Shown one piece after another: positions 6,633 through 13,499 of a DNA stretch of 13,499 nucleotides. Both the position numbers and the translations under genes were made by a program. Location of the stretch: assembly GCA_002470275.1 (NCBI GenBank), contig DKNY01000051.1, positions 41,599-55,097 of the forward strand, in the 5' to 3' direction. How positions within the stretch are numbered: position 1 is the first letter of the stretch; every line of letters begins with the position of its first letter. Origin of the DNA: Gammaproteobacteria bacterium UBA7376 (GTDB lineage Bacteria; Pseudomonadota; Gammaproteobacteria; Pseudomonadales; Azotimanducaceae). The notes below the pieces were generated by a model that was given only the letters and a program-made list of their open reading frames with translations, ran no database searches and was not told the origin of the DNA.

Positions 6633-6821
6633 GCGCTCATCGGCGGCGGTTAGATCGGGTTGTTGGCCGGTCCATACGGCTCTCGATATTCGCCGTCAGG
6701 CTCGTTACTCTGTACGAGCTCGGCGCTGCACGAACATAGCCTCCGCTGGCCTGTTTTATGCGCCTTGCCTTAAATCAACGAGAACGCCACCGTTAACGAG
6801 AATAAAAATTAAGGAACCGCT
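6633..6821. promoter_or_regulatory. Upstream region of the secreted-protein gene
   Basis: This 189-bp gap contains a perfect 6-bp stem, GCTCGT (6700-6705) and ACGAGC (6714-6719), with an 8-base loop. It ends in an A-rich stretch with the AAGGA Shine-Dalgarno at 6811-6815, six bases before the ATG at 6822. Open frames crossing this area show no protein-like features. No confident promoter hexamers were found. Confidence 0.3.
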
Positions 6822-7379
6822 ATGAGAATGATTCACTCCGTCATCGCCCTCCTCGCTACTGCCTGTCTTTCGACCGGCGCCTTCGCCACAGATTCGGAGA
6901 ACACCGTTATTGGCGAGGTAGAAATGCCAACCGTCCAAAGCAGTGAGGCCTTCAATGCCGTTAAGAAAAAACTCGGCAAGTGGACGGGACAAATGACCCA
7001 GTCCCTGACTGGCGATGTCTTCGACGTCTCTTATGAATGGAAACTGACCTCTGCTGGCAACACAATTACCGAGACGATCATCGAGGATGGCGTGGAAATG
7101 CTGACCACCTACAGTGATCAGGACGGGGAATTGATCGTCAAGCATTACTGCGCCCTGGGCACAGAGCCTATCTTTAAGGTAAGCCAGACCTCCGAGGACG
7201 TACTGGCCCTAGAGCTAGACCAAGGCCTGAGCGGACTGCATGCAGGACACCAAAGTTTTGTGACCGCCATGAAATGGACCATGGCCGCCGATGACCCCAA
7301 CGTCATGACGTTCGAGAATACGGTCAGTCTCGATGGCGAGGCGACACAGAATCGAGCTGTGCTTAAAAGAAGCTACTAG
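6822..7379 (+). CDS. Secreted protein of unknown function
   Basis: The 185-residue protein begins with a clear signal peptide: positive MRMIHS, a hydrophobic core, and a type I cleavage site after AFA (residue 22). C15 is not in a convincing lipobox. The mature part is about 163 residues, acidic and rich in alternating polar and hydrophobic residues, with segments such as LGKWTGQMTQSL, YEWKLTSAGNTITETII and FENTVSLDG that suggest antiparallel beta strands. The overall feel is of a small periplasmic beta-barrel or lipocalin-like fold, similar to DUF1579-type proteins, but I cannot assign a family. The ATG at 6822 has AAGGA at 6811-6815. A 76-bp gap separates it from the preferred start of the hydrolase gene on the same strand, so the two may share a transcript. 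Confidence 0.8.
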   Translation: MRMIHSVIALLATACLSTGAFATDSENTVIGEVEMPTVQSSEAFNAVKKKLGKWTGQMTQSLTGDVFDVSYEWKLTSAGNTITETIIEDGVEMLTTYSDQDGELIVKHYCALGTEPIFKVSQTSEDVLALELDQGLSGLHAGHQSFVTAMKWTMAADDPNVMTFENTVSLDGEATQNRAVLKRSY

Positions 7380-7455
7380 CATTCTCCACAAGCGCGGGAG
7401 CGCACCGAGCAATCGATAATCGGCGTTGAGGGAGGAACGGATCGTCAGCACTGAG

Positions 7456-8301
7456 ATGAATCAGTTCCTGAAACAGATAAGAGCAGGGGGCAAGAAGTTC
7501 AAGGCAGCGAGCATTGAGCAGCAGCGCATTGATTGCGACTTAGCCTTTGCGCATCTGGATATCCCAGAGACCGTCAACGACACTCAGTCAACCTTGGCGG
7601 GCTGCCATGCTCGGCGTTTCCAACCAAAGGGGTGCACAAGCACGGGGGCCGTTCTCTACTCTCACGGGGGTGGCTATCGAACCGGCTCCACCACCTCCCA
7701 CGCATCGCTAATGGCGTATTTATCCCTGGCCTGCGATGCAGCCGTGGTGGGTATCGATTATCGCCTCGCGCCAGAGCACCCCTTCCCCGCCGGATTGAAT
7801 GATGCGGTGGCCGCATACCAGGCGCTGATCGAAAGCAGAGCGCCAGGGCAAATCATGATCGCCGGCGATTCTGCCGGAGGCGGTCTTGCGCTTGCCTGCA
7901 CCCTGCGCCTGAAGGAGGAGGGGTTTCCGCTTCCGGGTTGTCTGACCCTGATATCCCCGGGTCTTGATCATACCGCTGCGCTAGATGACGAGGCCGATGA
8001 CAGCAAAGCTGTGGGCTATGCCGGTGACTACCCCCTAGAAACGGTAGGGATTTCGCCCATCTTTGGCGACATGGCCGGATTACCGCCCATCCTGGTTCAT
8101 GTTGCTGACGATGAGCCCTTCGCGGAGCGCTGCTCAGAATTGGTTGAGCGGACTCGCGCGGTTGAGGTGTCCTGCGACCTCACTGCCTACAGCGAGGCAT
8201 TTCACGTCTTTCATGCGTTCACCAACCTCCCTGAGGCTCAGCGTGCCACTCGGGAGATCGGCGATTTTTTTAAATTTCAAACAAAGAGCCCTGCACGATG
8301 A
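7456..8301 (+). CDS. Alpha/beta hydrolase, HSL-type esterase
   Basis: This is a hormone-sensitive-lipase family (alpha/beta hydrolase fold-3) carboxylesterase of 281 residues from the first ATG. The oxyanion-hole motif HGGG (residues 70-73, in SHGGGYRTGS) precedes DYRLAPEHPFPA and the nucleophile elbow GDSAGGG with S139. The acid is probably D219 or E220 in HVADDEPF, and the histidine H250 in AFHVFHAF. Such enzymes hydrolyse short-chain esters; the true substrate is unknown. There is no signal peptide, so it is cytoplasmic. The frame stays open upstream to a TTG at 7426, but a GGGAGG at 7430-7435 lies downstream of that TTG and 20 bases before ATG 7456, so the start is uncertain. The stop codon overlaps the start of the next gene by four bases, implying translational coupling. 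Confidence 0.92.
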   Translation: MNQFLKQIRAGGKKFKAASIEQQRIDCDLAFAHLDIPETVNDTQSTLAGCHARRFQPKGCTSTGAVLYSHGGGYRTGSTTSHASLMAYLSLACDAAVVGIDYRLAPEHPFPAGLNDAVAAYQALIESRAPGQIMIAGDSAGGGLALACTLRLKEEGFPLPGCLTLISPGLDHTAALDDEADDSKAVGYAGDYPLETVGISPIFGDMAGLPPILVHVADDEPFAERCSELVERTRAVEVSCDLTAYSEAFHVFHAFTNLPEAQRATREIGDFFKFQTKSPAR

Positions 8302-9080
8302 CCCATATTGCTGAAAAAGGACGGAACCCTGGAGCCGTGGGCGCAAAGCGCCTCGCTAAGCTGTGGTGTTTGGTCAGCCTGTGTCTATCCATGCCCGCCA
8401 CAGCCTTTCTAAAAGTGCCGGATACGGTGTTCGATAAGCAGCTGGACAGCGCTGTGGCCTACGAGACGCGATCGCTGTTAATGAAGTTCAACTATCGAAC
8501 GAACAGCCTCGCCATCGGGCCCTATACCGGAACCTGGAAGAACAGAAAATCCAGCGGCGGATTTTTGATCGGCCGCAAGCGTAAAACGTCTACCGACATT
8601 GTCTTGGAGCATGAGCAGCACGGGACCTGGGAAATGTTTTGTTCCGGGATGGTCAAGGGTATCAAAATATGGGGCGTTTCCTTCGATCGAACGAACAAGG
8701 TCGATTATCAATGCGTCATGCGCCAGGGTGAGCGACAGGTGCTCATGCAGGTCCTGCCCTTCAAGCAACCGAGAATATCCTTCGGTCCGCCAAAGGAAAA
8801 CAGAACCGTCAATATTACGCTCCCGTCAGGGGACGTTTGGACGGCGGCCTCTGTCCATGCGCTGAAAAAATCCCGTCGCGAGGCGCTCAAGCCCGTCGGG
8901 TTTGAGATCAGCCAGGGCGATAGAGTGCTTGGCGGCCTGGGGCGGCGAGATAAGAAGCCCGTGATTCTGCTCAACTCACCGGCTGACCAGACGGAGGATG
9001 CGCATCTCACCTTTATGTCTGCCCTGGGTCTGCAGTTTTTTATGAACAACGACCTGTCAGAGACGCCTATGGATTTCTAA
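8298..9080 (+). CDS. Secreted protein of unknown function, coupled to the esterase
   Basis: The 260-residue protein has a long positive N-region (KGRN, KRLAK), a hydrophobic core WCLVSLCLSM and a probable signal peptidase I site after PATA (residue 36). The mature part is basic and beta-rich, with GPYTGTWKNRKSSGGFLIGR, WEMFCSGMVKGIKIWGVSF and a C-terminal FMSALGLQFFMNN. C113 and C129 could form a disulfide in the periplasm. I recognise no family. Its ATG overlaps the esterase TGA in the ATGA arrangement, which strongly suggests co-transcription and coupled translation. The pairing of a cytoplasmic esterase with an exported partner of unknown role is the only functional clue. It converges on the PhyH gene with 31 bp between stops. 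Confidence 0.8.
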   Translation: MTHIAEKGRNPGAVGAKRLAKLWCLVSLCLSMPATAFLKVPDTVFDKQLDSAVAYETRSLLMKFNYRTNSLAIGPYTGTWKNRKSSGGFLIGRKRKTSTDIVLEHEQHGTWEMFCSGMVKGIKIWGVSFDRTNKVDYQCVMRQGERQVLMQVLPFKQPRISFGPPKENRTVNITLPSGDVWTAASVHALKKSRREALKPVGFEISQGDRVLGGLGRRDKKPVILLNSPADQTEDAHLTFMSALGLQFFMNNDLSETPMDF

Positions 9081-9111
9081 GTGTTGGGGCCTGGGGCAAC
9101 GCCAATCTGCA

Positions 9112-10680
9112 TCAGAAACTTTTGGCTGCCCCAAGCAAGGTATCGTCCCAGCAACGATCGGCGTAGTAGCGAAGCGCGGTTTCTATAGCCGTGGGCGTCT
9201 TGAGGCGCACCAATGCCTCTGCAGCGATAGCAGCCGCATAGCCACTGCCCCGCTGGAGGACAGTCTCAAGCAGACCCTCTAAACCCGGCAACCGGGATCC
9301 CGACGTGACCGCGTTCAACAAAAGGGCGGCAGCATTCATACGAACCTGGTCGTGGGCCGTCCACCCCCGCTGGACGAGAGGCACCCGCCATTCAGCACGG
9401 TCTAGCGTAACTACTGCTTCAATACCGGCAAGGCTTTGCTCATCCAAATCGCTGGCCAGGCTCCCCAGGGCATCCAAGGCCTGGCGCACTACCTCTTGGT
9501 GCGGGCTCTGGAGCAGTTGATTCAAGCCGCCAATCACTCCGTCAGGGGCGAGGCCGATCTCTCCAAGCGCAAAGGCCGCATTAATTTGTACCCAGGGATC
9601 ATCCACCTGGAGCAAAGACATTAAGGGCTGGATGGCGCAGGCGCCGTGGGCAGCCAGCCGATAGGCCTCGCTTTCCATAACCACCGCTCGCTCATTCCAC
9701 CGAATGGGATAGTGCCGGACGTCATCCTTGTTGTTTTCCACCAGACGTAAGTGCTTCTGCTGGCCAGCACAGGCCCCCAAGGCTTGGATCAAAGCCGGAA
9801 TCTCTTCAGCCTGGGTCGGGGCATAGATATCGCCCAACCGAGCATTGGCCTGGCCGAGTTCCTCGCCATCACCTTCCCGCCGTGACGGGCTAATCGCTGC
9901 CTCAGGATCCCGTTGGTCCGCCGCGCCGCGCATCCAGTCCCAGATGTAACGATAAGCAGGTCCCAAGGCAGCGCTATCCCCTGGGTTCCGCCAGTCGGGG
10001 TCGCGATGATTCCAAGTCGCCTCCGCCGGATAGTCCGCCCGGACAAAGACGAACTTGACCATGTAGCGGTCGTGGTCTGAAAAATTGGGAAACCCTGCAT
10101 GGGAGATATCAAAGTGGGTCACGATAAATGTCCCAGCCTTAATGAACTCCGGCTGATAGATTTCACGACTCAATACCGGCTTCGTATCGAGATGACTGGC
10201 CACCAGAAGCCGGGTGGGCCCCATCTCTGCGTGCACATCATGTGGGTAATAAAACCCAATCAAATACTTAGGAAGATGATGACGAGACTTGGCCAACGGG
10301 CTATGCGCATCCTGATGCCACATGGACGTTGCCGTCGATCCCTTACCCATCAGATGTTCATCAGTGGCCGCACCAAACTCTGGGGGCCGCTCTCCTACTG
10401 GCGTCGTCCGGTGAATGGCGCGATGAGGATGCAATAAATAGTTCGGCCCAAGCAGGGACGTCAGCGCTCCACTGACTCTGCTGCTGCGCAAAATTTCGTG
10501 CAGCTGGGGAATCCTCGGCAGGATGTTGTTATTGAGCATGGTCTCATGCTCGGTCGTCAAACGTAGCTGGGCATCTATTTCTTGATGGAGGGCAGGCGCT
10601 TTATCTGCCGAAAGAACGATAAAGCCGTTGACGATAAACGAGGCGACCTCGTGATCCTCTAAAAGTATAGGTAACGTCAT
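9112..10680 (-). CDS. PhyH-type dioxygenase fused to HEAT-like repeats
   Basis: The 522-residue protein has two parts. Residues about 5-235 resemble the phytanoyl-CoA dioxygenase (PhyH) family of Fe(II)/2OG oxygenases: H122 and D124 in MWHQDAHSP form the HxD pair, H194 in FDISHAGFPN the distal histidine, and R205 in DRYMVKF a likely 2OG ligand. PhyH enzymes hydroxylate lipids, acyl-CoAs or small metabolites. Residues about 290-515 are helical with repeated units such as DPWVQINAAFALGEIG, HQEVVRQALDALGSLA and QVRMNAAALLLNAV, spaced about 40 and 80 residues apart, which look like HEAT/PBS-lyase repeats used for protein contact. There is no signal peptide. The ATG at 10680 is preceded by GGAAGGA. 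It lies 136 bp downstream of a secreted-protein gene on the same strand. The substrate is unknown. Confidence 0.85.
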   Translation of the reverse strand: MTLPILLEDHEVASFIVNGFIVLSADKAPALHQEIDAQLRLTTEHETMLNNNILPRIPQLHEILRSSRVSGALTSLLGPNYLLHPHRAIHRTTPVGERPPEFGAATDEHLMGKGSTATSMWHQDAHSPLAKSRHHLPKYLIGFYYPHDVHAEMGPTRLLVASHLDTKPVLSREIYQPEFIKAGTFIVTHFDISHAGFPNFSDHDRYMVKFVFVRADYPAEATWNHRDPDWRNPGDSAALGPAYRYIWDWMRGAADQRDPEAAISPSRREGDGEELGQANARLGDIYAPTQAEEIPALIQALGACAGQQKHLRLVENNKDDVRHYPIRWNERAVVMESEAYRLAAHGACAIQPLMSLLQVDDPWVQINAAFALGEIGLAPDGVIGGLNQLLQSPHQEVVRQALDALGSLASDLDEQSLAGIEAVVTLDRAEWRVPLVQRGWTAHDQVRMNAAALLLNAVTSGSRLPGLEGLLETVLQRGSGYAAAIAAEALVRLKTPTAIETALRYYADRCWDDTLLGAAKSF

Positions 10681-10816
10681 GACTATCCTTCCGGCTTCAG
10701 GGCACGTGTCTGGTGGTTTACGAAGCGGTCACTCTAACATTCCGCCTCCGCGCGCCGCGCCTCAGGCCACAGGGATTCCCCCAATTTTTCTCGGCCCAAC
10801 ATCCGACTCAGGAGCG
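10681..10816 (-). promoter_or_regulatory. Gap between secreted-protein gene and PhyH-HEAT gene
   Basis: This gap holds the GGAAGGA Shine-Dalgarno of the PhyH gene just beside its start. The rest is GC-rich with no recognisable promoter or terminator. Tandem orientation and the short distance allow one transcript for both genes, but do not prove it. Confidence 0.25.
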
Positions 10817-11854
10817 TCAGCCCTCCCCACCTGCCGCCGCCTGCTCCAGTCGTCGGGCCCCTCGCAGAATGTTTCCCAGAGCATAGTTACCCTCATGGCA
10901 GGCATATTCATAAACCTTCCCTTGGCTGGATGCCCAGCGATATTCACCGCCCCAGGGTTCGCGCCATATACCGGGATTGGTCACGGTGAAGCGATAGAGC
11001 ATGCCACCGTCTGACAGCCGGGTCAGGCGCTCTATAACCTCAAGATTTTTGTCCGCCCCAGAGAGCGCGGGGAACTCCGAAAAATGCTTAGTGCGAATCA
11101 CCAGCGTTTCTCCCTCCCAGTGCCCAACAGAGTCCCCCAGCCAGGTGCCAGCGCCGCCGGCACGATGTGCTGCATTGAGACGAATGATGCGCGCGTCGTG
11201 ATTCATTTCCGTCAGAATCATCACGTGATCCGGGGTTTGAACGATCCGTTTGTGGTTGTTGTAGTAGTTGGGGAGCATGGGCGGGCCCGCCGTGGACCTT
11301 GACCCCAATAAACAACGCTCCGCCAGCGGGCGCTGCTCGATATCGTCATAGGGCCCCTTGGCACCTGGCTCATCAAGCCACCAGGCTGTGCCCGTGTTGC
11401 GGCTGCTGTCCAAGTCCTGACTGCGCCATAGCAGACGCCATGCCTGCTGCATCCCTTGCATTCTCGCCTCACCATAAGCCGTCATGGGTGGGATGCGGCC
11501 ATTCGCCGGACGGGTCAAAATCGACGTACGAAATTTTCCGTCGATGGATACTGCTGATGCACCTCGATCAATCCAAAAAAGATTGTATCCACCCACGCGC
11601 CCTCCCTTCGCGGGCGCGCTGCGATTGGGATCACTCGCGGCGTTAGCGCTTTCGGTGAAGGCCTGGAAACGCTGGGCCACGGCCTCACCCTCCACCTGGG
11701 GGAGATATAAAAACTCTCCATACTTGGGCGGACGCTCCAGGGGCGTCAGGGTTCCAGTGTCGAAGGTCCCGCTTAAATCTGTCGCGGCCCACGCCGGAAA
11801 GGTAAGAACAAAGGCGCCAAAAATTGGGAAAACCAAACGTCGCCACTTTTGCAT
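10817..11854 (-). CDS. Secreted protein of unknown function (YEYACHEGNY family)
   Basis: From the ATG at 11854 the protein has 345 residues and opens with a signal peptide: MQKWRRLVFP, a hydrophobic core, and AWA cleaved before ATDLSG (residue 23/24). AAGGA lies about eight bases upstream. The open frame extends 27 codons further to 11935, but that adds a polar stretch before the signal peptide, so the shorter start is preferred. Conserved-looking blocks are VGHWEGETLVIRTKHF, a VIERLTRL segment, and C-terminal YEYACHEGNYALGNIL (from residue 315). I recall this WEGDTLVV...YEYACHEGNY pattern from uncharacterised secreted proteins of proteobacteria and acidobacteria, with no established function. 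It is divergent from the TonB receptor and upstream of the PhyH-HEAT gene. Confidence 0.85.
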   Translation of the reverse strand: MQKWRRLVFPIFGAFVLTFPAWAATDLSGTFDTGTLTPLERPPKYGEFLYLPQVEGEAVAQRFQAFTESANAASDPNRSAPAKGGRVGGYNLFWIDRGASAVSIDGKFRTSILTRPANGRIPPMTAYGEARMQGMQQAWRLLWRSQDLDSSRNTGTAWWLDEPGAKGPYDDIEQRPLAERCLLGSRSTAGPPMLPNYYNNHKRIVQTPDHVMILTEMNHDARIIRLNAAHRAGGAGTWLGDSVGHWEGETLVIRTKHFSEFPALSGADKNLEVIERLTRLSDGGMLYRFTVTNPGIWREPWGGEYRWASSQGKVYEYACHEGNYALGNILRGARRLEQAAAGGEG

Positions 11855-12152
11855 GGAGATGTCCTTATTTTTTGTATCAGATGGCACTGTTACTGACGAG
11901 GCAGGCGTCCAACCCTGCCATGAGCATCTTTTCATCTGCCAGGACCAAGGATGGCCTTGCGGCTTTGCTCACTAGGGAGGCATCAGCAGGGGAACCTGGG
12001 TTCACCGTGCTGAGCAAGGGTAAGATTCTATAGTCTCAAGAGCGAATTCTACAAAGAAACGTGGCCGGGAGATCAGGATTTTCGACGCGCGGGCACTCTC
12101 TTCTGTACAGATAGGCGCATCAGCGTCTGTCACTTTTTTGTAATCAGCTACA
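11855..12152. other. Divergent intergenic region, proximal part
   Basis: The region between the secreted-protein start and the TonB receptor start spans about 546 bp. In this half I find no gene. It contains the 8-bp palindrome CTGTACAG at 12103-12110, and a bulged hairpin (ACAGA 12107-12111 with TCTGT 12126-12130) followed by T6 at 12134-12139. The promoter of the minus-strand gene must lie here, but I could not fix it. Confidence 0.3.
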
Positions 12153-12220
12153 GGCCCCAAAATAGGGCGTATTTGACCCAAAAATAGGCCCTCATTGCAT
12201 CTTGCCCCAAAAAATGAACC
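12153..12220. repeat. Iterated CCCAAAA-type motif upstream of the TonB receptor
   Basis: Three related units occur in 68 bp: GCCCCAAAATAGGGC (12154-12168), ACCCAAAAATAGGCCC (12176-12191) and GCCCCAAAAAATGAACC (12204-12220). The CCC cores begin at 12156, 12177 and 12206, so the steps are 21 and 29 bp. The A tracts spaced near whole helical turns would also bend DNA. A palindrome-like GCAAAATTTGC follows at 12229-12239. Repeated half-sites in front of a receptor gene suggest an operator array or a curved upstream activating region. The binding protein is unknown. Confidence 0.4.
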
Positions 12221-12400
12221 GAAATTGAGCAAAATTTGCTGTAATTGGCGAAATTTAACCCTTTTTTCACAAATTCTTAACATTTAAAGCGGCTTACTTT
12301 TTGCATCACTCTTCAGTGGACGTAATGCTGGAGATTGCCCGTTGGCGTAAAAATGAGCTCAACGTCCGTGCTTATCACTAAAAAGAAAGGATAAAACCTG
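12221..12400 (+). promoter_or_regulatory. AT-rich promoter region of the TonB receptor
   Basis: This stretch is strongly AT-rich up to about 12305 and then more balanced, as expected for a promoter followed by a 5' untranslated leader. Several weak hexamer candidates exist but none is convincing. The AAAGG at 12386-12390 is the ribosome binding site for the ATG at 12401. Confidence 0.4.
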
Positions 12401-13499
12401 ATGCCTCAACAACAAAGAAGACCGATCGCGCTGACGATGATCGTCACCGCCATGGTCGCTTCTTTCTTGACACCCACCTCCGTTCTTGCGGAAAAGGGTG
12501 CCGTTATCGAAGAAGTGATCGTCACTGGGTCGCGCATCGCTCGCGACCCCAACCTCACTGGTGCCCAACCCGTACAGGGTTTTGATGCTCAGGCTATATC
12601 TGAGGCTGGTGAATTTTCGTTAGCTGACCTGTTAAACGATATCCCAGCCCTCGCAGGCTCCATCAGTCAGGAGATGTCAATTACAGATGCTCCGGACGGA
12701 GCCAACCTGCTCGACCTCAGGAATCTTGGCGTCAGCCGTACGCTTACCCTGGTGAACGGTCGCCGTCACGTTGGCGGCCTGCAGGGGTCTTCCGCAGTGG
12801 ATATAGGCTCCATCTCCCAGCTCATGATCGAGAAGGTCGAAGTTCTGACCGGTGGCGCGTCCGCAGTTTACGGCGCTGATGCGGTGACTGGCGTGGTGAA
12901 CATCATTCTGAAGGACAGCTTTGAAGGATTCGAACTGGACGTCAGTCGAGCCGTCAGCTCTGAACGAGATGGTCATCAGGGTACGATCGCTGCGATGTGG
13001 GGCAAAAACATTGCCGATGGCCGAGGCAACATCACTCTGGCCGTTGATTTCAGTAACGACTCAGGATTGAGCATGGGCTCACGCCCGGGCGCGACCTACG
13101 GCACCGGTGACGACTGGTCGAACCCAGCTTTTCGTTTTCAAAATGGCGACATTGGCTCGGCCACGCCTAACTTCGCTGCCTACTATGACTACGCGGCCAC
13201 TGGCCTGATCCCAGTAGGACTGAGCATTCCGTCGGCGGATGACTTCGTCAGCGACTATAATGCTTCTTTCCCAAGCGCCCCCATTTCGGCAGCATCACTT
13301 ACCGCTGCGGAGCAGGCTCTAATTACCCAGGCAGCGAATGCCTTCCCGCGGGCCATTTACCCTGAGGGCACTTTCTCCATCACCTCGGGATACGGCTATG
13401 TCATCCCTGGCAACCCATTCACCTTTGCTGGCTTTGATCCCGACGTTGCCATTGACCTCAATGGCAACGGCACCAACGACTGCGTTGAATCGTTCGCTG
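12401..13499 (+). CDS. TonB-dependent outer-membrane receptor (5' part)
   Basis: The frame runs open from ATG 12401 through the window edge, giving 366 residues of a protein that is probably 900-1000 residues in full. It starts with a signal peptide cleaved after SVLA (residue 30). A TonB-box-like segment EEVIVTGSRIARD follows (37-49), then a plug domain (about 52-170) with LRNLGVSRTLTLVNGRRHV, VEVLTGGASAVYGADAV and TGVVNIILKD. The beginning of the beta-barrel has strands such as NITLAVDFSND. DLNGNGTNDC near residue 352 resembles a calcium-binding loop and is common in large receptors of this subgroup. These receptors import siderophores, cobalamin, glycans or other bulky nutrients using proton-motive force. 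The ligand is not identifiable. AAAGG at 12386-12390 precedes the start by 10 bases. Confidence 0.95.
   Translation, partial: MPQQQRRPIALTMIVTAMVASFLTPTSVLAEKGAVIEEVIVTGSRIARDPNLTGAQPVQGFDAQAISEAGEFSLADLLNDIPALAGSISQEMSITDAPDGANLLDLRNLGVSRTLTLVNGRRHVGGLQGSSAVDIGSISQLMIEKVEVLTGGASAVYGADAVTGVVNIILKDSFEGFELDVSRAVSSERDGHQGTIAAMWGKNIADGRGNITLAVDFSNDSGLSMGSRPGATYGTGDDWSNPAFRFQNGDIGSATPNFAAYYDYAATGLIPVGLSIPSADDFVSDYNASFPSAPISAASLTAAEQALITQAANAFPRAIYPEGTFSITSGYGYVIPGNPFTFAGFDPDVAIDLNGNGTNDCVESFA

Noticed and set aside
6502..6825. 107-codon plus-strand frame between the Lrp gene and the secreted-protein gene
   Set aside because: It has no protein-like pattern, overlaps the next gene's start and conflicts with the better supported 25-codon membrane peptide frame.
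7426..7455. TTG at 7426 as the esterase start
   Set aside because: It has no ribosome binding site upstream, and the strong GGGAGG (7430-7435) lies after it. The first ATG at 7456 fits the family length, though its own spacing is poor.
12107..12139. Hairpin followed by T6 resembling an intrinsic terminator on the plus strand
   Set aside because: The stem needs a 4-base bulge, and no plus-strand gene lies upstream to be terminated there.

Overview
The window looks like chromosomal DNA of a heterotrophic, probably marine gammaproteobacterium of moderate GC content. The support is indirect: a TonB-dependent receptor, a short bifunctional PutA paired with a divergent Lrp-type regulator, a gammaproteobacterial-type PurU and several secreted proteins of unknown role. 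A taxon close to the OM60/NOR5 (Halieaceae) group would fit, but that is a guess from gene content, not a measurement.

Layout, left to right. (1) 1-352: a very small CRISPR array, 83-250, with three 36-bp repeats, two 30-bp spacers and a decayed last repeat. An AT-rich flank lies on its left and a run of palindromes and hairpins on its right. No cas gene is in the window. (2) 563-2666: an IPNS-like Fe(II)/2-oxoglutarate oxygenase, then a 280-bp gap with a candidate 33-codon ORF (its start codon sits in a hairpin loop) and a 16-bp palindrome, then purU (formyl-THF deformylase). (3) 2697-6411: putA on the minus strand, converging on purU, with a divergent Lrp/AsnC regulator (probably PutR) across a 124-bp AT-rich region that carries dyad symmetry. 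(4) 6412-9080, plus strand: a candidate 25-codon single-span membrane peptide, a secreted protein of unknown function, an HSL-type alpha/beta hydrolase, and a second secreted protein of unknown function that overlaps the hydrolase by 4 bases. (5) 9112-11854, minus strand: a secreted protein of unknown function followed by a PhyH-type dioxygenase fused to HEAT-like repeats. (6) 11855-13499: a long AT-rich intergenic region with an iterated CCCAAAA-type motif, then the 5' part of a TonB-dependent receptor cut by the window edge.

How the genes fit together. putA and its regulator form a self-contained proline-to-glutamate module: this PutA has no ribbon-helix-helix DNA-binding domain, so control must come from elsewhere and the adjacent Lrp protein is the obvious candidate. 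PurU regulates the one-carbon pool by releasing formate from 10-formyl-THF. Its 2OG-oxygenase neighbour could feed that pool if it demethylates its substrate, but this is speculation. The esterase and the overlapping secreted protein are probably co-translated. The TonB receptor, the secreted protein and the PhyH-HEAT enzyme may belong to uptake and oxidation of an unidentified compound, inferred from proximity only. The least explained items are the two tiny ORFs, the PhyH-HEAT fusion, the iterated motif before the TonB receptor, and the orphan mini CRISPR array with its structured right flank.
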